From Pseudomonas sp. 7SR1 (GTDB lineage Bacteria > Pseudomonadota > Gammaproteobacteria > Pseudomonadales > Pseudomonadaceae), in the NCBI RefSeq assembly GCF_900156465.1, contig NZ_LT707064.1, positions 4,355,001-4,419,000 of the forward strand: a DNA stretch of 64,000 nt, read 5' to 3'. How positions within the stretch are numbered: position 1 is the first letter of the stretch; each line of letters opens with the position of its first letter. A model generated the notes under the pieces. It ran no database searches, had not been told where the DNA came from, and was given only the letters and a program-made list of their open reading frames with translations. Of this stretch, positions 1-7,460 are shown one piece after another. The translations under genes and the position numbers were made by a program.

Positions 1-196
1 TCACGGCATAAAGCGCCGCGTAAGAGGAAATGACCAACTGTTCGGCGGAGGAGGCCGTGCCCAGCGATTCCTGAATCGAGGGCAGTGCCACGTTCACGAT
101 AAAAAAATCCAGGGGCGGTAAAAACGCACCGACCAGCAAGATGGCGAACATCAACCAGCGCCGCGGTTCTGCGAGCGCTACTTTTTCCCGAGGCAT
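1..196 (-). CDS. MFS transporter, DHA2/EmrB-QacA type (5' part only)
   Basis: Only the first 65 codons lie in the window; the gene runs off the left edge. The N-terminus has a short basic/polar start and a first membrane helix ending in a PPLDFFIVNVALPSIQ segment. The D-x-(T/F)-I-V-N-V-A-L-P pattern is motif D1 of 14-helix drug:H+ antiporters of the DHA2 family, so a proton-driven exporter in the inner membrane is the likely product; the substrate cannot be inferred. The start is supported by AGGAG six bases upstream. It is divergent from the dehydrogenase at 445, with a perfect palindrome just upstream of the ribosome-binding site, so repression by a TetR-type regulator is likely. The regulator itself is not in view. 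Confidence 0.85.
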   Translation of the reverse strand, partial: MPREKVALAEPRRWLMFAILLVGAFLPPLDFFIVNVALPSIQESLGTASSAEQLVISSYAALYAV

Positions 197-207
197 AGGA
201 TCTCCTG

Positions 208-229
208 TCTGGAACCGTTCGGTTCCAGA
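208..229. promoter_or_regulatory. Perfect inverted repeat, probable TetR-type operator
   Basis: Two perfect 10-base arms (TCTGGAACCG and its complement) flank a TT centre. The site lies 11 bases upstream of the MFS start codon, directly before its ribosome-binding site, in the 248-bp divergent region shared with the dehydrogenase gene. Size and symmetry match TetR-family operators. A second, weaker repeat (TGAAC, 7 bases, GTTCA) lies at 336-352 in front of the dehydrogenase. Function is inferred; no regulator gene is visible. Confidence 0.6.
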
Positions 230-444
230 GTATTGAATGTCTGAATGTTCGAGCTTCAGTCGAAAAGACGGCCCATGCGCTGAACCAATGAGTGGCAATC
301 TAAACGATTCAACCTTTGCCGACGCCTCACATAATTGAACGACCAATGTTCATTTATGGCAGTGCCAACCAGCACCTGACTCCCCACAAAATGCCCGCAC
401 TGTGGTTTCAGTCGATCCACACAACCAGGACCGAGGAGTCAGCT

Positions 445-1203
445 ATGTCAGGTAAATTCGCTAATCGGATTGCAGTCGTCACCGGCGCATCCACCGGGAT
501 CGGCTTTGCGATTGCGCAGGGTTTGATTGCCGAGGGGGCCAAGCGTGTTTACATCACGGGGCGTTCTGCTGCCACGCTGGAGGCGGCGGTCGCCAAGCTC
601 GGTGATAAAGCGGTTGCGGTAATTTGCGATGTCGCGAGCCAGGCTGATCTCGATAAGCTCAAGGCGACGATTGATGCTCACGACGATCAGTTGGACTCGG
701 TGTTCGCCAACGCGGGTATCTGTGAAAGGAACCCGGTGGGGGAGACCACCGAGGCTGCTTATTTCAACATGTTCGACATTAATGTGAAGGGCGTCTTTTT
801 TACTGTCCAGACGCTGATGCCCTTGTTGAAAAATGGCGCTTCGATCGTGCTGACGGCTTCTATCTGCTCCAGCAATGGGATGGAAGGATTGAGCCTCTAT
901 AACGCATCCAAGGCAGCGGTGCGATCTTTTGCAAGGACCTGGGCCAACGAACTCAAAGGTCGCAAGATTCGAACGAATGTCCTGAGCCCAGGCTTCACCC
1001 GCACCCCGCTGATGGATAACGGCTTGAAGATGAGTGAAAGCGACATAGCGGCGCTGCGCCAACATGTCGAGCAGATCACACCGCTGGGGTATATGGCTCA
1101 GCCCGAAGAGATCGCCTCATCGGCGCTGTTCCTTGCATCCGCCGATGCGAAATATGTCAACGGTGTGGAGCTGATGGTCGACGGCGGCCTGTCGCAGATC
1201 TGA
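445..1203 (+). CDS. SDR family NAD(P)-dependent oxidoreductase
   Basis: Classical short-chain dehydrogenase of 252 residues, the usual family length. The Rossmann motif TGASTGIG is at residues 13-20, an NAG motif follows beta-4, and the catalytic set is Ser139, Tyr152 and Lys156 (YNASK). The C-terminus carries the common VNGVELMVDGG ending. The frame is open upstream to 316, but ATG 445 is chosen because GAGGAG lies seven bases before it and the Rossmann fold begins right after. It should oxidise or reduce a small alcohol/ketone in the cytoplasm; the substrate is unknown. It is divergent from an MFS exporter across an operator-like palindrome and followed by a SnoaL-like gene, so the three may form one regulated detoxification or small-molecule unit (inference). 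Confidence 0.9.
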   Translation: MSGKFANRIAVVTGASTGIGFAIAQGLIAEGAKRVYITGRSAATLEAAVAKLGDKAVAVICDVASQADLDKLKATIDAHDDQLDSVFANAGICERNPVGETTEAAYFNMFDINVKGVFFTVQTLMPLLKNGASIVLTASICSSNGMEGLSLYNASKAAVRSFARTWANELKGRKIRTNVLSPGFTRTPLMDNGLKMSESDIAALRQHVEQITPLGYMAQPEEIASSALFLASADAKYVNGVELMVDGGLSQI

Positions 1204-1283
1204 ACACCCGCTTGACCGTAGCGCAGCCCTCGCCGTGGGTTGCTTTTTTCGCTGTTGCGAAGCCTCAGACAGGAAGTGTCATC

Positions 1284-1790
1284 ATGAACATTGAAGAGCT
1301 GACCACTCGACTGGAAGCCTTGGAAAGTCGCGCCGCTATCGAGTCGCTGATCAGCGCCTATGCCAACGCATTCGATCGCATCGACGTGTCGCTCCTGGGC
1401 CGGATCTGGCACGAAGAATCGACACTGGACTTACCGGGTTTCGGCAAGGCCGGAAATAGGAATGAAATCCTGGCGATGGCTCAAGACAGTTGGCGCCAGA
1501 TGCCACATATGCACCACTGGATGGCCAACCCGGTGATCGAAATCGAGGGTGACAGTGCCTTGGGTACGGTGGCAGCGGATTGCCTGTTCCTGGACATTGA
1601 AAAAGGTCCAGTTCAAGTCAGCGGGCTGTACCACGATAAGTTTGAACGTCGGCAGGGGAAATGGGCATTTCTGTCACGCCGTTTTGAACTCCATTTCCTG
1701 ACGCCGTTGAAAGACTGGATACCCTTGGCGGGCGATGAAAAGTACGCCGTGGACGAACATCGGAGCCTGGACTTGCTCCCGAAAGGTTGA
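1284..1790 (+). CDS. SnoaL-like / nuclear transport factor 2 family protein
   Basis: 168 residues with the N-terminal pattern of SnoaL_4-type proteins: a helix (LTTRLEALESRAAIESLISAY) followed by a D-R-I-D turn and the alpha+beta cone fold expected of NTF2-like enzymes. Members include dehydratases, isomerases and binding proteins, so a precise reaction cannot be given. Start ATG 1284 follows AGGAAG by seven bases; an in-frame GTG at 1212 has no better site. It lies 80 bp downstream of the SDR gene in the same direction and probably shares its transcript. Confidence 0.8.
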   Translation: MNIEELTTRLEALESRAAIESLISAYANAFDRIDVSLLGRIWHEESTLDLPGFGKAGNRNEILAMAQDSWRQMPHMHHWMANPVIEIEGDSALGTVAADCLFLDIEKGPVQVSGLYHDKFERRQGKWAFLSRRFELHFLTPLKDWIPLAGDEKYAVDEHRSLDLLPKG

Positions 1791-1990
1791 CGTGCTTGCG
1801 GGATCTGCGTGAGAGCGCGAACGACAAGTGCTGCCTGTCCTAGTTGTTCAAGTTCCAGGAAACGATAGTGAAAAACGGATAATCCCGGGCTCTGGCCGTT
1901 CGACAGGCATGTGGCCTCCATCGGACGCACCTCGAAAAGACCCGGAAAACGACCCTGAAGGGAGCCACGAGGTTCCTGGATCCCAGAAAC

Positions 1991-2020
1991 GACAAAGCCC
2001 TGAATAATCAGGGCTTTGTC
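1991..2020 (-). terminator. Stem-loop terminator of tRNA-Ser
   Basis: Perfect 13-bp stem (GACAAAGCCCTGA) with a 4-base loop, beginning nine bases past the tRNA CCA end on the minus strand. It is followed there by GTTTC, so the T tract is short but the stem is very strong. Confidence 0.7.
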
Positions 2021-2029
2021 GCAAGAAGA

Positions 2030-2117
2030 TGGCGGAGGCGATGGGATTCGAACTCATGGACCTGTTACAGTCGACGGTTTTCAAGACCGTTGCCTTAAAC
2101 CACTCGGCCACACCTCC
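2030..2117 (-). tRNA. tRNA-Ser (anticodon UGA)
   Basis: 88-nt serine tRNA on the minus strand. The acceptor stem GGAGGTG pairs with CGCCTCC, the discriminator is G and CCA is encoded. The anticodon loop is CTTGAAA, giving anticodon UGA, which reads UCA and other UCN codons. The T loop is GTTCGAATC and a class II long variable arm is present. A sigma-70 promoter and a hairpin terminator bracket it. Confidence 0.97.
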
Positions 2118-2136
2118 GTATTGCATTGCGGGCGCC

Positions 2137-2164
2137 ATGATACCCGAATGAAACACACTGTCAA
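2137..2164 (-). promoter_or_regulatory. Sigma-70 promoter of tRNA-Ser
   Basis: On the minus strand a consensus -35 box TTGACA and a -10 box TATCAT are separated by 16 bp, followed by a GC-rich GGCGCC discriminator typical of stringently controlled stable-RNA promoters. The -10 box ends about 20 bases before the mature tRNA. Confidence 0.8.
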
Positions 2165-2174
2165 ACTCTCCACG

Positions 2175-2202
2175 TAGCTTGTTACAGAGCGTCTGTTATG
2201 AT
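2175..2202 (+). promoter_or_regulatory. Possible promoter of the yccA-like gene
   Basis: A good -10 box TATGAT lies 40 bases upstream of the start codon. The best -35 at 16 bp spacing is the weak TAGCTT. The region is divergent from the tRNA promoter. Confidence 0.3.
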
Positions 2203-2241
2203 CCTTGCCACTGAATGTTTCAAAACCGGAGGAGTGTCGCC

Positions 2242-2913
2242 ATGCGCGAACAGGATTACGCAGTGAACAACAGCGTGCAGGCCGAGCAGCTAGAGGTTAG
2301 CCGTGTCCTGCGCAACACTTATGGCCTGCTGGCACTGACGCTGGCTTTCAGCGGTGTGATGGCCTTTGTCGCCCAACAGATGCGTGTCGGCTACCCGAAC
2401 ATCTTCGTGGTGCTGATCGGCTTCTACGGCCTTTTCTTCCTTACCAACAAGCTTCGCGATTCGGCCTGGGGCCTGGTGTCGGCGTTCGCGCTGACCGGTT
2501 TCATGGGCTTCCTGCTCGGCCCGATCCTCAACCGTTACCTGGGAATGCAGGGAGGCGCCGAGGTGGTCAGTTCGGCATTCGCCATGACCGCACTGGTGTT
2601 CGGTGGCCTTTCGGCCTACGTGCTGATCTCCCGCAAGGACATGAGTTTCCTGAGCGGTTTCATCACCGCTGGTTTCTTCGTGTTGCTGGGCGCGGTAGTA
2701 GCCAGCTTCTTCTTCCAGATCAGCGGCCTGCAGCTGGCGATCAGCGCCGGTTTCGTGCTGTTCTCGTCGGTCTGCATCCTGTACCAGACCAGCGCCATCA
2801 TTCACGGCGGCGAGCGCAACTACATCATGGCTACCATCAGCCTGTATGTCTCGATCTACAACCTGTTTGTCAGCCTGCTGCAGCTGTTCGGCCTGATGGG
2901 CCGCGACGACTGA
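2242..2913 (+). CDS. yccA: Bax inhibitor-1 / YccA family membrane protein
   Basis: 223 residues with seven hydrophobic segments after a polar N-terminus of about 28 residues, matching the length and layout of Escherichia coli YccA (219 residues). The C-terminal pattern SLYVSIYNLFVSLLQL closely follows the family signature. YccA interacts with and modulates the membrane protease FtsH in E. coli; the same role here is an inference. Start ATG 2242 is preceded by GGAGGAG with seven-base spacing; the upstream in-frame ATG at 2215 is not favoured. Monocistronic, ending in a strong terminator. Confidence 0.9.
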   Translation: MREQDYAVNNSVQAEQLEVSRVLRNTYGLLALTLAFSGVMAFVAQQMRVGYPNIFVVLIGFYGLFFLTNKLRDSAWGLVSAFALTGFMGFLLGPILNRYLGMQGGAEVVSSAFAMTALVFGGLSAYVLISRKDMSFLSGFITAGFFVLLGAVVASFFFQISGLQLAISAGFVLFSSVCILYQTSAIIHGGERNYIMATISLYVSIYNLFVSLLQLFGLMGRDD

Positions 2914-2929
2914 TCACTTCGTGACAACG

Positions 2930-2957
2930 AAAGCCCGCCTTCTGGCGGGCTTTTTTT
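2930..2957 (+). terminator. Rho-independent terminator after yccA
   Basis: 10-bp stem AAAGCCCGCC / GGCGGGCTTT with loop TTCT and a T tract directly downstream on the plus strand. Confidence 0.9.
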
Positions 2958-2980
2958 CGTCCACGAAATTCCGATCATCC

Positions 2981-3418
2981 TCAGTTCATCGGTGGCAAGC
3001 GTCGCTTGACCGGCGTCTTCTTGACGATGGCGGTACTGGTTTCGGCCAATACGTTGAGCTTGTCCAGCACGGTATCCAACTGCTCCATGGAGCGTACGTG
3101 GAGCCGGGCGATGAAACAGTCATCGCCGGTGACCTTGTCGCATTCGGTAAATTCGGCGATGGCCTGGATCTGCCGTTCCACCTCCTGCAGTTGTCCCGGT
3201 AACGGGCGGATACGCACGATGGCCTGGAGTTGATAGCCGAAGCACCGTGGATCCACCTCGACGGTGTAACCCTTGAGTACGCCGCGCTCTTCGAGCCTGC
3301 GCAGGCGCTCGGCCACGCTGGGTGAAGAAAGTCCACTCAGGTTTGCCAGCGCCTTGAGGGAAAGGCGGGAGTCTTCCATCAAGGCGCTGATGAGGATCTG
3401 GTCGATGTCGTCGGTCAT
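2981..3418 (-). CDS. Lrp/AsnC family transcriptional regulator
   Basis: 145 residues, the normal Lrp length. The N-terminal AsnC winged helix-turn-helix (about residues 4-60) contains LSLKALANLSGLSSPSVAER, followed by the RAM/ligand-binding domain with the usual VTGDDCFIARLHV segment. Such proteins sense amino acids and act on divergent transport or catabolic genes. It is divergent from an EamA-type exporter 134 bp away, so control of that exporter by an amino acid is the simplest reading (inference). GGAG lies seven bases before the start. Confidence 0.92.
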   Translation of the reverse strand: MTDDIDQILISALMEDSRLSLKALANLSGLSSPSVAERLRRLEERGVLKGYTVEVDPRCFGYQLQAIVRIRPLPGQLQEVERQIQAIAEFTECDKVTGDDCFIARLHVRSMEQLDTVLDKLNVLAETSTAIVKKTPVKRRLPPMN

Positions 3419-3552
3419 TTGGGCTCCGTTAGGCGAATAGTCGATCTTGCCTTGATAAAAAAGGTCGAAACCCAGTTTAGCCTTTTTCCAGCTATGGAGA
3501 ACGCGGCGGCCGGCTCGGCATACTGTGCCTCACTTGCTGAAGGAGCCTGAAG

Positions 3553-4446
3553 ATGGACAAGACCTTACGTCGCGGTTCGCTGGAAATGACCGCTGCCATG
3601 CTGATTTCCGGAACCATAGGTTGGTTCGTGCTGGTATCGGGCCAGCCGGTATTGGACGTGGTGTTCTGGCGCTGTGTATTCGGCGCTGCCACCTTGCTGC
3701 TGATCTGCGCCGGCCTTGGTTTCCTGCGCCGGGATATCCTGACCCGGACGACCTTTCTGCTGGCGGTGCTCAGTGGCGTGGCAATCGTCGGCAACTGGGT
3801 GTTGCTGTTCGCTTCCTACTCCCGTGCATCGATCGCTATCGGCACGGCGGTGTACAACGTCCAACCGTTCATGCTGGTAGGGCTGGCGGCGCTGTTCCTG
3901 GGGGAAAAGATCACCGCGCAGAAGCTGTTCTGGTTGTTGGTGTCGTTTCTCGGGATGCTGGCCATCGTCAGTGCCCACGGTGAACAGGAGCAGGGGGGCG
4001 CAAACTACCTGGCGGGCATCGCGCTGGCCCTCGGGGCGGCGTTGCTGTATGCCATTGCCGCGCTGATCATCAAGCGCCTGACCGGTACGCCACCGCACCT
4101 GATCGCGCTGATCCAGGTCAGTACCGGTGTCCTGCTGCTGGCGCCCTGGGCGAACTTCTCGGCGTTGCCGCAACAAGCCCAGGCGTGGGCCAGCCTGCTG
4201 ACCCTCGGCATGGTCCACACCGGCCTGATGTACGTATTGCTGTATAGCGCCATCCAACGGTTGCCCACCGCGATCACCGGGGCACTATCGTTCGTCTATC
4301 CGATCGCGGCGATCTTCGTCGACTGGTTCGCCTTCGGCCATCGCCTCGAACCGCTGCAATGGCTGGGGGTGGCGGCGATCCTGCTGGCGGCCGCCGGCAT
4401 GCAGCAGGGCTGGGGCATCAAGGCCCGTCGCCCAGCCCTGTCATGA
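3553..4446 (+). CDS. EamA/DMT superfamily transporter (10 TMS)
   Basis: 297 residues with ten hydrophobic segments arranged as two EamA repeats (about residues 8-140 and 155-290), the usual RhaT/EamA length. The first repeat ends with the FLGEKI motif characteristic of the family. Members export amino acids or other metabolites through the inner membrane. AAGGAG precedes the start with good spacing. The divergent Lrp-type gene suggests amino-acid-linked regulation. It converges on the aldehyde dehydrogenase with only 16 bp between stops. Confidence 0.9.
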   Translation: MDKTLRRGSLEMTAAMLISGTIGWFVLVSGQPVLDVVFWRCVFGAATLLLICAGLGFLRRDILTRTTFLLAVLSGVAIVGNWVLLFASYSRASIAIGTAVYNVQPFMLVGLAALFLGEKITAQKLFWLLVSFLGMLAIVSAHGEQEQGGANYLAGIALALGAALLYAIAALIIKRLTGTPPHLIALIQVSTGVLLLAPWANFSALPQQAQAWASLLTLGMVHTGLMYVLLYSAIQRLPTAITGALSFVYPIAAIFVDWFAFGHRLEPLQWLGVAAILLAAAGMQQGWGIKARRPALS

Positions 4447-4462
4447 GACGCCGTGGCGCGAG

Positions 4463-6088
4463 TCAGAAGATGTAGTCGGTGGTGAGGAAGTTCGAATCCC
4501 GCTCCCGGATGATGTCGCTGATCAGCGCCTTGTTGCTGTCCTGGAATTTGGTCGCCACCAGGGTTCTGATCGAAAAGGTACGCAGGGCATCGTGGACGGA
4601 CAAGGTGCCCTCGGCCGAGTTTTTCCGGCCATTGAAAGGGAAGGTGTCCGGGCCGCGCTGGCATTGCGCGTTGATGTTGATGCGCCCGACCTGGTTAGCG
4701 AAGGTATCCACCAGCTTGCCGACTTCGGCTGGGTTGGTGCCGAAAATGCTCAGTTGCTGGCCGAAATCGGATTCCAGGACGTAGTCGACCACGGTGTTCA
4801 AGTCCCGATAGGGCACGATGGGGACAACCGGACCGAACTGTTCCTCATGGTAGACCCGCATCGCGGTGTTCACCGGATAGAGCACTGCCGGGTAGAAGAA
4901 TGAACTGCGGGATTCTCCGCCATGGGCATTCACCACCGCGGCGCCTTTGGCAACGGCATCGGCCACGAGCGAATGCAGGTAATCGACCTTGCCCGCCTCG
5001 GGCAGCGGAGTCAGTGCCACGCCGTCTTCCCAGGGCATGCCCGGTTTCAGGGCGGCGAGCCTGGCGTTGAATTTTTCGATGAAGGCCGGCGCGACGTCTT
5101 CGTGGACGAACAGGATCTTCAATGCCGTGCAGCGCTGGCCGTTGAACGACAGCGAGCCGGTCAACGCTTCGCTGACGGCGTTGTCCAGGTCGACGTCCGG
5201 CAGCACCAGCCCGGGATTTTTCGCATCCAGGCCCAGGGCGGCACGCAGGCGGTGCGGGCGCGGATGGAGTTTCTTCAAGTCGCTGGCCGCCTTGTTGGTT
5301 CCGATGAAGGCGAAGATGTCGATCTTGCCGCTGGCCATCAACGCACTGACGGTTTCCCGGCCGCTGCCGTAGATCACATTGATCACGCCTGCCGGGAAGC
5401 TGTCGCGGAAGGCTTCCAGCAGCGGTCGCACCAGCAGTACACCGAGCTTGGCCGGTTTGAATACCACGGTATTGCCCATGATCAGGGCGGGAATCAAGGT
5501 TGTGAAGGTTTCGTTCAATGGGTAGTTGTACGGACCCATGCACAAGGCCACGCCCAGGGGGACGCGACGGATCTGGCCGAGGGTGTCCTGTTCCAGTTCG
5601 AAACGGCTGGAGCGGCGGTCCAGTTCCTTGAGGGCGTTGATGGTGTCGACGATATAGTCGCAGGTGCGATCGAATTCCTTCTGGGAGTCCTTTAGGTTCT
5701 TGCCGATTTCCCACATCAGCAGTTTCACCACCGCTTCGCGTTGCTCGCGCATGCGTGCAAGGAAGCTTTCCACATGGCGGATCCGTTCGGCAACGCGCAT
5801 TGTCGGCCATTGGCCCTGGCCGCGATCATAGGCACGGACGGCCGCGTCCAGGGCAGTGAGGGCGGTTTCGGCATCCAGCAACGGAGTGCTGCCCAGTACC
5901 ACCTGCTCGTCCCCTTGTTCGCCCGCCAGGTACACCGGGCTGCGTACCACGGCCAGCGGCCCCTGCCAGGTTTTCAGGACACCATCGACCAGATATTCGC
6001 GCTGTTCGATCCGCCCATCGAGACGGTAGGCCTGGGGAATGTCCGCGGCACTGGGAAACAGGTCGGCGAGAAGGTTGGCTGTGGTCAT
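4463..6088 (-). CDS. GapN-like NADP-dependent aldehyde dehydrogenase
   Basis: 541 residues of the aldehyde dehydrogenase superfamily, closest by pattern to the group annotated in Pseudomonas as non-phosphorylating NADP-dependent glyceraldehyde-3-phosphate dehydrogenase, which oxidises G3P directly to 3-phosphoglycerate with NADPH formation. Seen: PYNYPLNETFTTLIPAL, the KPAKLGVL cofactor segment, a nucleotide-binding loop YGSGRETV, and the nucleophile Cys320 in SFNGQRCTALK. Unusual: the general-base Glu of the ELGGK motif is absent; the equivalent stretch reads ALGLDAK. The N-terminal extension of about 80 residues relative to minimal ALDHs fits GapN-like proteins. GAGGGAG lies nine bases before the start. 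Substrate identity is by family only. Confidence 0.8.
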   Translation of the reverse strand: MTTANLLADLFPSAADIPQAYRLDGRIEQREYLVDGVLKTWQGPLAVVRSPVYLAGEQGDEQVVLGSTPLLDAETALTALDAAVRAYDRGQGQWPTMRVAERIRHVESFLARMREQREAVVKLLMWEIGKNLKDSQKEFDRTCDYIVDTINALKELDRRSSRFELEQDTLGQIRRVPLGVALCMGPYNYPLNETFTTLIPALIMGNTVVFKPAKLGVLLVRPLLEAFRDSFPAGVINVIYGSGRETVSALMASGKIDIFAFIGTNKAASDLKKLHPRPHRLRAALGLDAKNPGLVLPDVDLDNAVSEALTGSLSFNGQRCTALKILFVHEDVAPAFIEKFNARLAALKPGMPWEDGVALTPLPEAGKVDYLHSLVADAVAKGAAVVNAHGGESRSSFFYPAVLYPVNTAMRVYHEEQFGPVVPIVPYRDLNTVVDYVLESDFGQQLSIFGTNPAEVGKLVDTFANQVGRININAQCQRGPDTFPFNGRKNSAEGTLSVHDALRTFSIRTLVATKFQDSNKALISDIIRERDSNFLTTDYIF

Positions 6089-6247
6089 GTCGTTACTCCC
6101 TCAATGAAATGAGCCATGAGCTGATGGCAAGTCGTCAATACAGGGTTATACGCCTTAATGGAGGGAGTTTTTAAGGGGGGCAGGGTTCAATTGCAGTGCA
6201 GGCGGGGGCTGGCGGTGTGGTTCGGCCACCGGCCCCGGCACGTCGCG

Positions 6248-7162
6248 CTACCAGCGCATGCGCACACCCAGGCTGGCGATGATGCCATCGAGGTCGTTGT
6301 CATCGACGTCACTGCTGTAGTCGGCGCTGACATACAGGCTCACCACGGGCGTGACCCGTGCCACCAGGCCGAGGCCCACTTCGACGGTGGACGATTTGCG
6401 GCTGCTGCTGATCTTGTCCACCTTGTCCAGGCTCAGGGTGTCCGCGTTCTGGACGGTGTGCCACAGGTTGGTTCGCACGTAGGGCTCCATGCCCAGGCCG
6501 TTGACTTGATAATGACCCTTGAGGCGCGCACCGACGCGACCGCTCCAGGTGCTCAACTCATTGCCGGTACCGTCGCCGGAATTGGGCGCGTCGAGGGTGA
6601 TGCGTCGATTGATCAACTGCGCCTGGGGTTCGACCACCCAGTTTTCACTGATGCCGATGGGAAAGCCACCTTCGACCGACAACGTGACGGCGTTGCCTTC
6701 GGCGGCCTGGCGTTGGCCTTGCTCGTTGCGGCTGTAACCGCTGACCCGGCCGCCGCTGGCACTCAGGTCCACGTGCCAGCCGGCAGGGCCGGTCAGGCTC
6801 CAGTAGGCACCCAGGTTCGTCCCTTGCAGGTTCAAGGTGTCCTTGCCCTGTCCGGCCAGGGCGGGTGTCACCAGGGTACCCGTGACGTTGCCTATGACCT
6901 GGTGCTGTTCGCTGATCAGCCCCATGCGCTGGGTATGGCCGTTGTCGTTACGCAGCGTGAACAGCGCCGGACTCTTGCTGGAGACCGGGTCGGTGCCGAT
7001 GAGCGTGGGGGACGGGTTGCCGGATTGTGTTCGGTCATACCAGGCTTGCGCTGATTGCTCGACAGGCCAGGCCAGGACTTCCATGGAGGAGCACAGCAAC
7101 AGCGACGTCGATACGGTGTGGAAGGTGGTGGCGATCTCTTGTGGACGGTGGGAAGTTTTCAT
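6248..7162 (-). CDS. Autotransporter beta-barrel protein with almost no passenger
   Basis: 304 residues from ATG 7162. A hydrophobic stretch at residues 18-31 could be a signal peptide. After about 60 residues of non-repetitive sequence the rest is an autotransporter beta-domain, ending in the aromatic RMRW expected for BAM-dependent outer-membrane insertion. Barrel segments such as GRVGARLKGHYQVNGLGMEPYVR match those of the larger autotransporter just upstream (GRLGARLKGRYQVGG), so the two are paralogues. A typical passenger of hundreds of residues is missing. The gene may be a remnant of a duplicated autotransporter or a bona fide short barrel. The frame is open to 7246 with an alternative ATG at 7189; the start is uncertain. 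Confidence 0.7.
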   Translation of the reverse strand: MKTSHRPQEIATTFHTVSTSLLLCSSMEVLAWPVEQSAQAWYDRTQSGNPSPTLIGTDPVSSKSPALFTLRNDNGHTQRMGLISEQHQVIGNVTGTLVTPALAGQGKDTLNLQGTNLGAYWSLTGPAGWHVDLSASGGRVSGYSRNEQGQRQAAEGNAVTLSVEGGFPIGISENWVVEPQAQLINRRITLDAPNSGDGTGNELSTWSGRVGARLKGHYQVNGLGMEPYVRTNLWHTVQNADTLSLDKVDKISSSRKSSTVEVGLGLVARVTPVVSLYVSADYSSDVDDNDLDGIIASLGVRMRW

Positions 7163-7460
7163 GGGGGTCTGCCTTGCAATCGCATGCATTTCTCGCTTGG
7201 CGTCTCTCCTACCCCGAATGAGGGGCGACCGAATGGATTGAGGCAAGCCTCGGGCGGCCCGCTGTGGCGGGTTCCAGAGGCCTGCCCCTGACTGTATTTC
7301 CGGGGGTAGTACGTTGTAGTCAAGAAGACCGATGCCAGCGCGTCAAGAAACCGAGCGATAAATGGCACTCTGAAATCAGGGTTTATAACTCTCTGATTTT
7401 TTGATGATCAGAGTCGTCTTGCAGGCGTCAAAAAAACTTCCTCGAAGGCGCTGGATGACC

